The position numbers and the translations under genes are program-made. A DNA stretch of 26,074 nucleotides. It comes from CAYVDH01 sp964450355 (lineage in GTDB: Bacteria; Bacteroidota; Bacteroidia; NS11-12g; UBA955). The notes beneath the pieces are model-generated. The model did no database searches, was not told where the DNA came from, and saw only the letters and a list, made by a program, of their open reading frames with translations. The DNA lies in the NCBI GenBank assembly GCA_964450355.1, contig CAYVDH010000026.1, forward strand, positions 1 through 26,074, written 5' to 3'. Below, in pieces: positions 8,125 to 17,099 of this stretch. Every line of letters starts with the position of its first letter. The stretch's first letter is position 1.

Positions 8125-10872
8125 ATGAAATTAAAATTTACTCTCTTTATATTTTTAGTTTTTTGTTCCTATGTAAATGCACAAAAAACTGTTAGAGTAT
8201 TTAAAGGCAATGTTATAGATTCTGCCACTTCAAAACCAATACCCGATGTTTCAGTATGTGTGTATAGAGCTTCGGACACCTCCTTAGTTCAATTTGGATT
8301 TACCACACCTAACGGCAACTATTCATTAAGTGTTACTTCTACAGACTCTCTTCTCATCGTGTTTAGTTTATTAAATTACGAAGATGTAACCATTAAAAAA
8401 TCAAGAGTAGAAAATTTAGGGTATTGGATGTTTGAATCTGATGACATCAAATTAAACAGATCACTGTTTGTGTTAAAATCATTTAAAGTAAGTACTGCCG
8501 CCATAAGAATGAAAGGAGACACCATGGAAATTAATGCCAACAAATTTAAAGTATTACCAGGTAGCGATGTAGCTCAATTATTTAAAAAAATACCAGGATT
8601 CGAAGTGAATGTAAAAGGCGAAATCAAAGTAGATGGCACCACTGTTTCTAAAATCTTAGTAGATGGTTCTGATTTTTTTGGCAATAACCCTGGGTTAGTT
8701 TCTAAAAACTTAAATGCTGATATGATAGAAACTGTTCAAGTATTTGACCCTAAAAACCCTGATGGATCATCTACCGAAAATCAAGAAAAAGTAATCAATT
8801 TAAAACTAAAGAAAAACAAAAAAAATGGCCTATTCGGAGATGCAATGGCTGGATACGGAAATAAAGACAGATATGAAGCAGGTTTGAGACTGAATGGTTT
8901 TAAAAACGACCGAAAATTATCTTTTATAGTTAATTCTAACAACATCAATGAAACTGGCTTTGACTTTGGATTCAACAATTGGCATGATGTTTACAGCAGT
9001 TCAAGAAATGGAAGTGGAAATGACAATGATGTATTTTATTATTACAACAATGGTGATTATTCTAACAAAGGCAATCTTAACAATGACCTTAGTTCTGCTT
9101 TTACTTATTTCAATGAATTCAGCAAGAAAAGAAAATTATCTATCAATGGAAGCATAGGACAAAATGTATTTTCAAGCATAAATACCAGTCAATCCATTAA
9201 TGCAATAAACGATAGTACAAGTAGAATAAACAAAGACAGTAGCAACACTGTTGGCACTTTTAAAAATGCTAAAATCAACATTGATTACACTAAAACTATA
9301 GACAGTACAGGAGAATTTGGCTTAGGTGTTTATGGAAATGTCAAAGACTTGAACAAAGACAGATTCAATCTCAATGAAATAATGTACAACAATAGCTTAA
9401 TTAATTCTGGAAAAACAAATTTCAAAGACTTAAATGAAGGCTTTAATTATGGGGGAGAAATCTCATTCAACAGAAGTTTAAGAAAAAACGATCGTTATTA
9501 TTTTCAAGTTTCAAGTTCTTTTAATCAAGTTATAAATGAAAATAAAAATGTTCAATATTCAGACAACAACAAAGACACTTTCAATAACCAAAGAATATTT
9601 GACCTCAATAAAAAAGATTGGTTAATGACTTTAACAGGAGTTATGCCTTTGTACAAAAAAATAAATCTTTCATTGATTAGTGATAGATATTTTGAATTAA
9701 ACAAATTTAATCAAATTGCAAGTGGAGCTTTTAATCAAAGAAAATCAGATTTTAATCAAGTTTACAATTCCAATATTGATTCGTTAAAGTTGAACTTTGA
9801 AAACAGCATAGAACAACTCAGCACCAAACCTACCATTAGTTTCAGAAACAAAACAATTTTCTTTTCAACTGGAGCAACTTTGATTCAATACAATTTAATT
9901 AACAACAACTTGACTTTAAATGAAAAAATAGATAAAACTTATGACAAACTATTACCAAATTTTAGATTTTATTTTTACAATAAAATAGCATATCTTAATT
10001 TTTCAGCAAGTCAGAATGTTGAGTTCCCTACTGTCAATGATTTAGCACCAGTAATTAATTATCAAAACAATTGGCAAAGAAATATTGGCAATCCGAATTT
10101 AAAACCAGTGATTAATAATAAAATTAGTTTTTATGGCAGTTCCAGTAAACTAAAACATTTTAGATACCTGTATGCAAACTTTACGTTGACTCAATCCAAT
10201 AACACAAAAATCACAGAAAACACCAATCTTGAAGACGGTTCAATTGTATTAAGACCAATAAATGCTTCAGGATATCTCAACTTAAGATCTTACCTTTCTA
10301 CTTCCTTTAAATTATACAAATCATTATACTTAGGCAACAGCATAAACCATAGCAAAATCAGCTCCCCATACATCATTAACAATATTAAATCTTTCAATCA
10401 CAATGACCAAATCACATTAAGTCCTTCTTTAGAAATTTCGTTCAGCGATAGCCTTGAATTGAGTCTTTATAGTTCATTTACATTTGCAAATTTTAACAAC
10501 ACGGCTAATTCAAGTTTAAACTTTAAACAAAATACAAATTCTTTGGAATTTAGTTTAAGAACCATTTTGAAATTTGGCACCGAATTAAATACAGATTTCA
10601 CTGTAAACAATCAATCTAAAGTACCTGGCATAGGAAAAGTAATATACGTTTGGAATGCCTATTTGCAACAGCCTATTGACAAAAATGGAAAATACAACAT
10701 CAAAATCACTGCATACGACATTTTGAATCAAAACACGAGAATTAGTAGAATCAATCAAAATGGATACGTTTACATTTCACAAAACAACCAATTACAGCAA
10801 TACTTTATGCTGTCATTGATTTATAAAATAAAATCAAGCAACACTTCAGAAGCAGATGAATTTGTGTATTAA
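8125..10872 (+). CDS. Outer-membrane beta-barrel protein, TonB-receptor-like (paralog 2)
   Basis: 915 residues from ATG 8125; the in-frame TTG at 8107 is part of the -7 box and is rejected. The signal peptide ends at YVNAQ (about 20). A CarboxypepD_reg-like domain (about 26-88) and a plug-like domain (about 122-210) precede the barrel. The plug is nearly identical to that of paralog 1, with an unbroken identical run from AIRMKGD to GEIKVDG, whereas the barrel is similar only in patches (FPTINDLAP/FPTVNDLAP, NWQRNIGNP, NGKYN, QQYFMLSLIYKIK). Synonymous positions in the plug differ at many codons, so the protein identity reflects constraint rather than recent copying. Ligand unknown. It could act as a pair with paralog 1 or as an alternative of different specificity. 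Confidence 0.85.
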   Translation: MKLKFTLFIFLVFCSYVNAQKTVRVFKGNVIDSATSKPIPDVSVCVYRASDTSLVQFGFTTPNGNYSLSVTSTDSLLIVFSLLNYEDVTIKKSRVENLGYWMFESDDIKLNRSLFVLKSFKVSTAAIRMKGDTMEINANKFKVLPGSDVAQLFKKIPGFEVNVKGEIKVDGTTVSKILVDGSDFFGNNPGLVSKNLNADMIETVQVFDPKNPDGSSTENQEKVINLKLKKNKKNGLFGDAMAGYGNKDRYEAGLRLNGFKNDRKLSFIVNSNNINETGFDFGFNNWHDVYSSSRNGSGNDNDVFYYYNNGDYSNKGNLNNDLSSAFTYFNEFSKKRKLSINGSIGQNVFSSINTSQSINAINDSTSRINKDSSNTVGTFKNAKINIDYTKTIDSTGEFGLGVYGNVKDLNKDRFNLNEIMYNNSLINSGKTNFKDLNEGFNYGGEISFNRSLRKNDRYYFQVSSSFNQVINENKNVQYSDNNKDTFNNQRIFDLNKKDWLMTLTGVMPLYKKINLSLISDRYFELNKFNQIASGAFNQRKSDFNQVYNSNIDSLKLNFENSIEQLSTKPTISFRNKTIFFSTGATLIQYNLINNNLTLNEKIDKTYDKLLPNFRFYFYNKIAYLNFSASQNVEFPTVNDLAPVINYQNNWQRNIGNPNLKPVINNKISFYGSSSKLKHFRYLYANFTLTQSNNTKITENTNLEDGSIVLRPINASGYLNLRSYLSTSFKLYKSLYLGNSINHSKISSPYIINNIKSFNHNDQITLSPSLEISFSDSLELSLYSSFTFANFNNTANSSLNFKQNTNSLEFSLRTILKFGTELNTDFTVNNQSKVPGIGKVIYVWNAYLQQPIDKNGKYNIKITAYDILNQNTRISRINQNGYVYISQNNQLQQYFMLSLIYKIKSSNTSEADEFVY

Positions 10873-10934
10873 TTATGAAATGGTGAACCAATGAATCTAT
10901 TTAAAAAAGTTACTATTGTATAAAATTTAAAAAA

Positions 10935-11639
10935 ATGATTTGTAATTTAAAACTTTCAATATACATTATTTTAATCATTAATTTTACAAATATTAATGCA
11001 AAAAGCAATGACTCAATTTTATACAACACTTTTGAACTCAACACCTTTAGAGCATTTTCCAAAATTGATTATTACAAGAAAGCAGATCAGTTAGGATATT
11101 ATTTAAAATTTAGCATAAAGTTAAAAAACAAAAACAAAATTTGTTACTCCATTAATCCATGTTATACAAATTTAAAAACAATCTATTTTAGAGGAGCTTT
11201 TTTTGACAGCACAAAACATTCGTCAGATATGGACTTAATTACAAATTCAAATAGTTATGGTTTAACTGGAGGATTAGAATATTTCATTGATTCAAAATTA
11301 AGCTTAAAAACTGAAATAGGCTTAACCTATTCAAAAGTAAAAAAAATAAGGGAATATGATAATTTTAATGACACAAGTACCTTTTCATATTGTTCAAATC
11401 CTATTTATAAATCAACAAATGAATTAAATGAAAATAAATTAAATCTATTTTCGAGCTTTACAGTGATTATAAGATTAAAAAAACAGTTTGGATTTAATAT
11501 AGGGGTACATTATCGGCCATCATCGGTAAACATATTAAATACAACAAGTTTTGAAAAATGCAATACAACTCAAATTCAACAATTTAAGTTTAAAACCAAT
11601 AGTACACATGTTTCAATAGGTGCAAATTTTCATTTTTAG
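10935..11639 (+). CDS. Small predicted outer-membrane beta-barrel protein
   Basis: A 234-residue protein that I do not recognise at family level. The N-terminus is a signal peptide (hydrophobic 6-19, cleavage probably after NINA at 22). The rest shows alternating hydrophobic/polar stretches typical of an 8-10-strand barrel (LKTEIGLTYSKV, FGFNIGVHYRP) and ends in STHVSIGANFHF, with a terminal Phe as in many outer-membrane proteins. It follows paralog 2 by 62 bases on the same strand and may be co-transcribed with the larger barrels. It is convergent with the next gene (10 bases between stops). The function is unknown. Confidence 0.6.
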   Translation: MICNLKLSIYIILIINFTNINAKSNDSILYNTFELNTFRAFSKIDYYKKADQLGYYLKFSIKLKNKNKICYSINPCYTNLKTIYFRGAFFDSTKHSSDMDLITNSNSYGLTGGLEYFIDSKLSLKTEIGLTYSKVKKIREYDNFNDTSTFSYCSNPIYKSTNELNENKLNLFSSFTVIIRLKKQFGFNIGVHYRPSSVNILNTTSFEKCNTTQIQQFKFKTNSTHVSIGANFHF

Positions 11640-11649
11640 AATCAAAATT

Positions 11650-13302
11650 TCATTTTTCTATCACTTCCATAAAAAAACGGAAACCAAGATTCGCATTACT
11701 ATTGATATAATATTCTTTCGCTTCTATTTGAATATATTGTTGAGTAGATGTCCAACTTCCCCCTTTGCTTTCACCTTTTATTGCTAACATTTCTGCTACA
11801 TTTCCAGCACAATTCCACAGTCCATAACCATTGGGAAAATAGCAATCTACTACACATGGATAAATAGCCCCATCAACGGCTCTACTAATTGTGGAATCCC
11901 CATTAGTATAATTGTAATAATCATCAACAGTTGAGTATAAATATAAACTGTCAAATTTTGTATTCTTTTTTAATTTTAATTTATACATATACACTTCTTC
12001 TAAGGGCGAAAAATTGCATAAATAAACCCCTTTAGAATTCAAGAAATAAGGACCACCCCAAGGGTATGGAATTCCAATTCTTCCACCTCTTGCAGCCAAT
12101 TCCCATTCTTTTTCAGTAGGTAATTTAAATACTACTTTTTTGAATTTTTTATCAGTAGAATGATTGTATTTTTGGGTTAACCATTCACAAAACTTCACCG
12201 CACTTTCATAAGTAATATTAACTACAGGAAAGTTGTCATAATTCGGATGCCAACCATATTGCTGGATATAATTATATGGAGTGTATGCAGCCCATCCAAT
12301 ATTGTTTATTGAAAAACTTGTGTTTTTTGTTTCTGCTAAAAAAGTATTGTATAAATGATTACTAGTTTCAAAAAACGATGCAAATAAACTATCTTTAACT
12401 AAACCTAATTGTTTACTTATTGTTTTAGCATTCACTACTAAAGGTTGGCTTTGCAAAGTTTTTTTATAACTTATAATTTCTAACACAGGACGAAACCCTA
12501 TAGTAGCACTTCTAAAAGTATCTGCTAAAATAGGGCTATTAAAATCTATGCGGGCATTATAGGGCAAATCGTTCCAACTACCGCCTTTGGCTTTATGTTC
12601 ATGAACCCATTCAGCGACATTGCCACATATGTTATACAAACCAATGGTATTTGGCCAATAGGAGTATGTTGGTATTGTAATAAAACCAGCATCATTTAAT
12701 TGGCTTGCTATTCCACCCAAATCACCTTTGCCTTTTTTTACATTCAATCTATATTTGCCTTCGTCTTTTTTCTTGCAATTTTCCATTCTAATGGTATTGC
12801 CTTCCCAAGGCCAAATAGCAGTTTCAGGCAATGTGCCACGTGCAGCTTTCTTCCATTCATTTTCAGTAGGTAAACGTAGTATTATTTTTTCAAGGTTTAA
12901 CTTTTTAAATTCTTCAGTTTCCATTAGTCTATCTGCCACCCAATTACAAAAAGCTATAGCTTGTTGATAAGAAACTCCAACTACTGGATATCTTAGATAT
13001 GCTGGATGCCGCAAATAATATTTCACGAAAGGTTCATTATAAACCATGTTATTTCGCCAAACTTGAGTATCTGGCAACATTCTTAAGTATTCCTCTTTTT
13101 TGTTGTTTTTTAACAACCAATCTAAATACCCCATGTATTGTAAATTAGATATTTCAGTATTTGAAATAAATAAATAATCTCTTTCAAGAGGTTCATAAAT
13201 TAAATCTTTTGAGAAAAAACGAATAGTTTTATGGTTTAAAGGCTGAGCATTAATCTGTGTAAAACAAAATATATACCATATAAGATAGTATTTTTTAATC
13301 AT
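11650..13302 (-). CDS. Secreted protein with two FGE-sulfatase (SUMF1-fold) domains, GldJ/GldK-like
   Basis: 550 residues. A type I signal peptide ends near QINAQ (20); no lipobox is seen. Two formylglycine-generating-enzyme-fold domains follow. The first (about 40-275) has PVVGVSYQQAIAFCNW, LRLPTENEWKKAARG, GLYNICGNVAEW, KGGSW and IGFRP. The second (about 305-547) has PVVNITYESAVKFCEW, FKLPTEKEWELAARGG, GLWNCAGNVAE, KGGSW and LGFRF. In Bacteroidota this fold is best known from the gliding/T9SS lipoproteins GldJ and GldK, but the missing lipidation Cys and the tandem domains argue against it being either one. The paired catalytic cysteines of true FGE were not identified, so a structural or surface role is more likely than sulfatase activation. 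The lysozyme gene lies 45 bases upstream on the same strand. Confidence 0.8.
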   Translation of the reverse strand: MIKKYYLIWYIFCFTQINAQPLNHKTIRFFSKDLIYEPLERDYLFISNTEISNLQYMGYLDWLLKNNKKEEYLRMLPDTQVWRNNMVYNEPFVKYYLRHPAYLRYPVVGVSYQQAIAFCNWVADRLMETEEFKKLNLEKIILRLPTENEWKKAARGTLPETAIWPWEGNTIRMENCKKKDEGKYRLNVKKGKGDLGGIASQLNDAGFITIPTYSYWPNTIGLYNICGNVAEWVHEHKAKGGSWNDLPYNARIDFNSPILADTFRSATIGFRPVLEIISYKKTLQSQPLVVNAKTISKQLGLVKDSLFASFFETSNHLYNTFLAETKNTSFSINNIGWAAYTPYNYIQQYGWHPNYDNFPVVNITYESAVKFCEWLTQKYNHSTDKKFKKVVFKLPTEKEWELAARGGRIGIPYPWGGPYFLNSKGVYLCNFSPLEEVYMYKLKLKKNTKFDSLYLYSTVDDYYNYTNGDSTISRAVDGAIYPCVVDCYFPNGYGLWNCAGNVAEMLAIKGESKGGSWTSTQQYIQIEAKEYYINSNANLGFRFFMEVIEK

Positions 13303-13347
13303 CTTTTAATTAAACGAAAATAAAAATAAAATATTTTACCTAAAAAT

Positions 13348-14097
13348 TTAATTTAAACCATCCTTAACCACATTTATGTCTATTCTATTTTTAATTCCAT
13401 CTGCCTTGCCCTTGGAGGTGAATTGCCAAATCTCCCATTTATCGGAACTTATCGCTTTTTCAATATTGGATGTATCGTAATGAGCTATCCACAATGGATA
13501 ATCAGAAAAATACGGTTTTACAATGTCTTTGTACAATCTTTTATTGGTATAAATAATGGGTCTTCTTTTGTAAAAACTTTCTACTTGATATAACCAATGT
13601 TTAATCTTAGGCACTAATGAATCTACAGGTAACTGTTCTGTCACCTCAAAATCCAATACAGGACTTAAATCATCTTCTTTTAATGGCACTTGAGTAATGA
13701 AATTTAATACTTGTGAATCAACATTTAATAACGGTCTAAAAAAATGATAAGCACCTCGTTTAAAACCATTCTTTTTACTGTAAATCCAATTGTAGGAGAA
13801 TTTTTTATCCTTAAATTTAACACCTTCTGTAGCTTTCATCCATACAAATTTTAAACTATCACCATGGCAATTAAACTTAGATAACCGTTTCCAATCAATG
13901 CTATCTTGATGATGTGAAACATCTATTCCATAAATAAAATTACCTATAGGCTTGGGAACATGAAAGCTGTCAAAAGTATAGGCATTTGAATATGAGAAAT
14001 GCTTCCAAGTTGTTGTGTAATCTTTCCTAGGCAAGTATATCACAAAACCTATAATTCCTACAACAACCATAAACAAAGTATAAAAAAACACCCTCAT
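13348..14097 (-). CDS. GH25 family lysozyme, membrane-anchored
   Basis: 249 residues with one N-terminal membrane segment (about 4-21) and a periplasmic GH25 domain (about 53-248). Family hallmarks are GIDVSHHQ (Asp59), MKATEG (88-92), GAYHFFRP (115-122), the DxE pair LDFE (Asp149, Glu151), PLWIAHYD, and WEIWQFTSKGKADGI ending in DINV. GH25 enzymes hydrolyse the MurNAc-GlcNAc beta-1,4 bond of peptidoglycan. An anchored periplasmic form suits cell-wall remodelling better than predation or defence (inference). It has its own TAnnTTTG box at 14108-14115 and is followed by the double-FGE gene, so the two may form an operon. It is not part of the oxygenase operon upstream. Confidence 0.88.
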   Translation of the reverse strand: MRVFFYTLFMVVVGIIGFVIYLPRKDYTTTWKHFSYSNAYTFDSFHVPKPIGNFIYGIDVSHHQDSIDWKRLSKFNCHGDSLKFVWMKATEGVKFKDKKFSYNWIYSKKNGFKRGAYHFFRPLLNVDSQVLNFITQVPLKEDDLSPVLDFEVTEQLPVDSLVPKIKHWLYQVESFYKRRPIIYTNKRLYKDIVKPYFSDYPLWIAHYDTSNIEKAISSDKWEIWQFTSKGKADGIKNRIDINVVKDGLN

Positions 14098-14107
14098 ATT
14101 CCTTTTA

Positions 14108-14115
14108 CAAAAGTA
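14108..14115 (-). promoter_or_regulatory. -7 box of the lysozyme gene
   Basis: On the minus strand this reads TACTTTTG, a perfect TAnnTTTG, ending 10 bases before the ATG at 14097. No convincing TTG is seen at -33. It separates lysozyme transcription from paaC, which ends at 14150. Confidence 0.5.
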
Positions 14116-14149
14116 TATGAATATGATTTAATAATTTGAAAAAAAAGAA

Positions 14150-14911
14150 TTACCAGCTAGCTCCTTGGTGGGATTTTTGCAAATATTGCAATTCGCACAA
14201 TAAATGTCCTAAATGCTCAGTGTGATTTCCTAAATATCCCCCTTTAGCCATGTATGAATCAGGTGAAGGCAATGTTAAATTAGCTTGCATCAATATTTCA
14301 TTCACTAATAAATGCCATTGACTCAATAAATTTTGAGCATTATTTATCACCCCTAATTCCATTAATTCAGTATCAGTTTCTGTTATTTCAAACATATCTG
14401 AGGTGTACATCCACAATTCATTTAATGCATTCTGAACTCTGAATTTGCTTTCTTCAGTACCATTACCAAACCTTACAATCCATTCACTGCTGTGTCTAAA
14501 ATGGTATTTAACTTCTTTTAAAGATCGAGCAGCGAGATTTGCCAATGTTTCATCTGGCGAAGTTGACAATGATTCGTAATTTAATTTTGAAAATGCTGAA
14601 TACAAAAACAGTTTCATCATGGTCATTGCAAAATCTCCATTAGGCATTTCAACTATCAATGCATTAAAATATTGCCTTTCGTTGCGATGGTATGCAAAAT
14701 GATCTGCATCATGACCTTTTCCTTCTAATTCAGCGGCATAATTAAAATACAACTCTGCCTGTCCAAAACAATCCAAAGAAAAATTTGTCATAGCTAAGTC
14801 TTCTTCAAGTATAGGGCCATTGCTGCACCACTCGGCAAATCTTTGTCCTAACACCAAGTTATTATCTCCTAATCTAAGACAATAATTGATTAAAGCTTCT
14901 TTTGTTTTCAT
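14150..14911 (-). CDS. paaC: Phenylacetyl-CoA 1,2-epoxidase subunit PaaC
   Basis: 253 residues from ATG 14911; an in-frame TTG at 14917 would add two residues. PaaC is the ferritin-like structural partner of PaaA in the PaaABCE epoxidase, which converts phenylacetyl-CoA to its ring-1,2-epoxide with O2. Visible family segments are LRLGDNNLVLGQRFAEWC near the N-terminus, LDCFGQAELY, LKEVKYHFRHSSEWIVRFGNGTEES and the C-terminal GGYLGNHTEHLG...LCELQYLQ. It lies 6 bases after paaB. No paaD or paaE follows: the next gene is an unrelated lysozyme 52 bases on. Confidence 0.92.
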   Translation of the reverse strand: MKTKEALINYCLRLGDNNLVLGQRFAEWCSNGPILEEDLAMTNFSLDCFGQAELYFNYAAELEGKGHDADHFAYHRNERQYFNALIVEMPNGDFAMTMMKLFLYSAFSKLNYESLSTSPDETLANLAARSLKEVKYHFRHSSEWIVRFGNGTEESKFRVQNALNELWMYTSDMFEITETDTELMELGVINNAQNLLSQWHLLVNEILMQANLTLPSPDSYMAKGGYLGNHTEHLGHLLCELQYLQKSHQGASW

Positions 14912-14917
14912 TTTCAA

Positions 14918-15211
14918 TTATATGTTTTTTACACCTTCTGGCATGTTATAAAATGTTGGATGTCTGTAAATTTTATCATCAGCTGGATCAAAAAACTCGG
15001 CTTCGTCTTCAGGAAGTGAAGAGTGAATATTTTCTGAAAGAACCACCCAAATATTTCTACCTTCACCTCTACGAGTATAAATGTCTCTTGCATTCTCTAA
15101 AGCCATTTGTTTGTCTGAGGCATGAATGCTTCCTTCGTGTTTATGTGGCAATCCATTTTTACTTTGAATAAAAACTTCCCATAATGGCAGTTGTGTATCT
15201 TTATTTTCCAT
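14918..15211 (-). CDS. paaB: Phenylacetyl-CoA 1,2-epoxidase subunit PaaB
   Basis: 97 residues. PaaB is the small, non-ferritin subunit that bridges PaaAC units. Family features are the N-terminal PLWEVFIQSKNGLPHKHEGSIHA segment, DKQMALENARDIYTRRGEGRNIWVV, and the C-terminal DKIYRHPTFYNMPEGVKNI. Its length matches the usual 90-100 residues. Start ATG at 15211 follows the paaA stop by 2 bases, so translation is probably coupled. Confidence 0.93.
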   Translation of the reverse strand: MENKDTQLPLWEVFIQSKNGLPHKHEGSIHASDKQMALENARDIYTRRGEGRNIWVVLSENIHSSLPEDEAEFFDPADDKIYRHPTFYNMPEGVKNI

Positions 15212-15213
15212 GT

Positions 15214-16161
15214 TTATTTTGTTAATTTCTGATTAAGTTTTTTTTCATTTTCTGCATAGGCCATTGCAGCTTCTCTTACCCATTTCCCTTCATTATGAAC
15301 TTTAATGTGATGTAACATTCTTTGTCTGTTGCAAGGACCATTTCCATTGATTACACGATGAAATTCATCCCAATCAATTTCACCAATTTCCCAATGACTA
15401 GTTGCTTCATCAAATTTAAGCTTTTCATCTGGAACAGTTAGCCCTATAAAATGTGCTTGATCTACAGTTTTATCAATGAATTTTTGTCTTAAAGAATCAT
15501 TGCTTGCACGTTTTATTTTCCATAGCATGGATTTTTGTGAGTGGGCTGAATCGTTATCATGTGGACCAAACATCATCAAAGCTGGCCACCACCATCTGTT
15601 CATGGCATCTTGTGCCATTTGTTTCTGTTCAGCTGTTCCTCTCATCATGGTAGTCATAATTTCATAGCCTTGTCTTTGATGGAAAGACTCTTCTTTACAA
15701 ATTCGAACCATTGCACGTGAATAAGGCCCATACGAAGTCCTTTGCAATGACACTTGATTTACTATTGCAGCTCCATCCACCAACCAACCAATGGCGCCAA
15801 TATCGGCCCAAGTAAGAGCGGGATAATTAAAAATATTTGAATATTTTGCTTTCCCTTCATGCAGTTGTTGAATCATTTCATCTCTGCTAATGCCAAGAGT
15901 TTCAGCAGCACTGTACAAGTACAAACCATGCCCTCCCTCATCTTGAATTTTAGCTAACAATATTTTTTTGGCTCTTAATGAAGGTGCTCTTAACACCCAA
16001 TTTCCTTCGGGTTGCATACCTATTACTTCTGAATGTGCATGTTGAGATATTTGCCTAATTAACATTTTGCGGTATTCTTCAGGCATGTTATCTTTTGGTT
16101 CAATTTTTTCATCTAATTCAATTTTTTGAAAAAAAGATGTTAATTTTTGATTTTCTATCAT
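15214..16161 (-). CDS. paaA: Phenylacetyl-CoA 1,2-epoxidase catalytic subunit PaaA
   Basis: 315 residues, close to E. coli PaaA (309). It is the di-iron oxygenase subunit. The candidate Fe ligands are in place: Glu45 (AHSEVIG), Glu75 and His78 in the first ExxH (DEGGHGLYLYSAAETLG), and Glu158 and His161 in the second (KEESFHQRQG). The C-terminal part contains the NGNGPCNRQRM segment common in this family. The gene lies 17 bases after the tryptophan 2,3-dioxygenase gene and 2 bases before paaB. The phenylacetyl-CoA ligase, isomerase and hydrolase genes that normally accompany it are absent here, so its place in this operon is unusual. Confidence 0.93.
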   Translation of the reverse strand: MIENQKLTSFFQKIELDEKIEPKDNMPEEYRKMLIRQISQHAHSEVIGMQPEGNWVLRAPSLRAKKILLAKIQDEGGHGLYLYSAAETLGISRDEMIQQLHEGKAKYSNIFNYPALTWADIGAIGWLVDGAAIVNQVSLQRTSYGPYSRAMVRICKEESFHQRQGYEIMTTMMRGTAEQKQMAQDAMNRWWWPALMMFGPHDNDSAHSQKSMLWKIKRASNDSLRQKFIDKTVDQAHFIGLTVPDEKLKFDEATSHWEIGEIDWDEFHRVINGNGPCNRQRMLHHIKVHNEGKWVREAAMAYAENEKKLNQKLTK

Positions 16162-16178
16162 CGTATTGTATTTATTTG

Positions 16179-17093
16179 TTAGACATTATGACCCCAGTTA
16201 TCAATTTCATCTTTTGACCATAAATCAGGGAAAAATATTCTCCTTTGGTATTTAGGATGCATGTACTTTCTCCAATCACTACCTCCTGTTGCTTCCGACT
16301 CCCCTAAATATTTAGCTGCTGCATGGTAATGTGCCATTACCCAAGTAACATTTACTGTGTAATCATAATGTCTCATTGCTTTTATTAACTCTTCGTTGTT
16401 TTGAACATGACTTGGCAATTGTTTAAATTTAGTATATAAATTACAGACATTGTAATGTTCCATTTTTTCCAAAAACTCTTTTTTGTACCTTTCTTCAAAC
16501 AACCTGATTAATGTATTTTTTTTCCCAGTTGCATGATCTTTACCAGCAGCTTGCCAATACAAATGTTCATAAGCGTGCTCGTAAGGTGTATTCCTATCTA
16601 TGCTCGATCTAAATCTGTTGTCTATTAAATTGATAATCTCTGTTGAAGCAAATTCAATCATACGGTATTGAGCACTTTGGAATCCACTGGCAGGAGTTAG
16701 AGTATTTCTAAAATTCATGTATTGCTCTTTCTCCATTCCATCTCCCATGATATCAAAAGAAGACGAAAGCATATCAAAATACCGACTAATTCTTCTTAGT
16801 TTTTCAGTAAAAAACTCTGGGGTAAAATCAGATTTATTACTTACTTGATTAATTTCCCATAAAATCATTTTGAACAACAATTCGTTGATTTGATGGTACA
16901 TGATAAACACCATTTCGTCAGGTTGAGTTGTTCTTTGTATTTGCAAATTCAACAAAGCATCTGGCAGGATGTAATCCCAGTATGTTATTGGCTTAGCCCA
17001 TACCAATCCCTCTAAATGTACTTCTGGATTTTGATCAATTGCTTTGAATTTCTCAGCAATTCTCTCGTTTATTTCTATTATTTTTTCATTCAT
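16179..17093 (-). CDS. kynA: Tryptophan 2,3-dioxygenase (heme)
   Basis: 304 residues, a normal bacterial length. It opens the indole ring of L-Trp with O2 to N-formylkynurenine. Seen residues: MVFIMYHQINELLFKMIL with His67 (matches His55 of the Xanthomonas enzyme), NFRNTLTPASGFQSAQYR with Arg129 (Arg117 equivalent), and VMAHYHAAAKYLG...ATGGSDW, where His255 aligns with the proximal heme ligand and TGGS is the substrate-binding loop. It lies 6 bases after the desaturase gene and 17 before paaA. Kynurenine formamidase, the next pathway step, is not in the window. Confidence 0.93.
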   Translation of the reverse strand: MNEKIIEINERIAEKFKAIDQNPEVHLEGLVWAKPITYWDYILPDALLNLQIQRTTQPDEMVFIMYHQINELLFKMILWEINQVSNKSDFTPEFFTEKLRRISRYFDMLSSSFDIMGDGMEKEQYMNFRNTLTPASGFQSAQYRMIEFASTEIINLIDNRFRSSIDRNTPYEHAYEHLYWQAAGKDHATGKKNTLIRLFEERYKKEFLEKMEHYNVCNLYTKFKQLPSHVQNNEELIKAMRHYDYTVNVTWVMAHYHAAAKYLGESEATGGSDWRKYMHPKYQRRIFFPDLWSKDEIDNWGHNV

Positions 17094-17099
17094 GATTTA

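Noticed and set aside
11620..11665. Direct repeat of TTTCATTTTT at the convergent gene ends
   Set aside because: It is short, AT-rich and largely explained by the Phe-His-Phe codons of the barrel C-terminus; no hairpin accompanies it.
11650..13302. GldJ or GldK gliding lipoprotein
   Set aside because: No lipobox Cys follows the signal peptide, there are two FGE domains instead of one, and no other gld genes are nearby.
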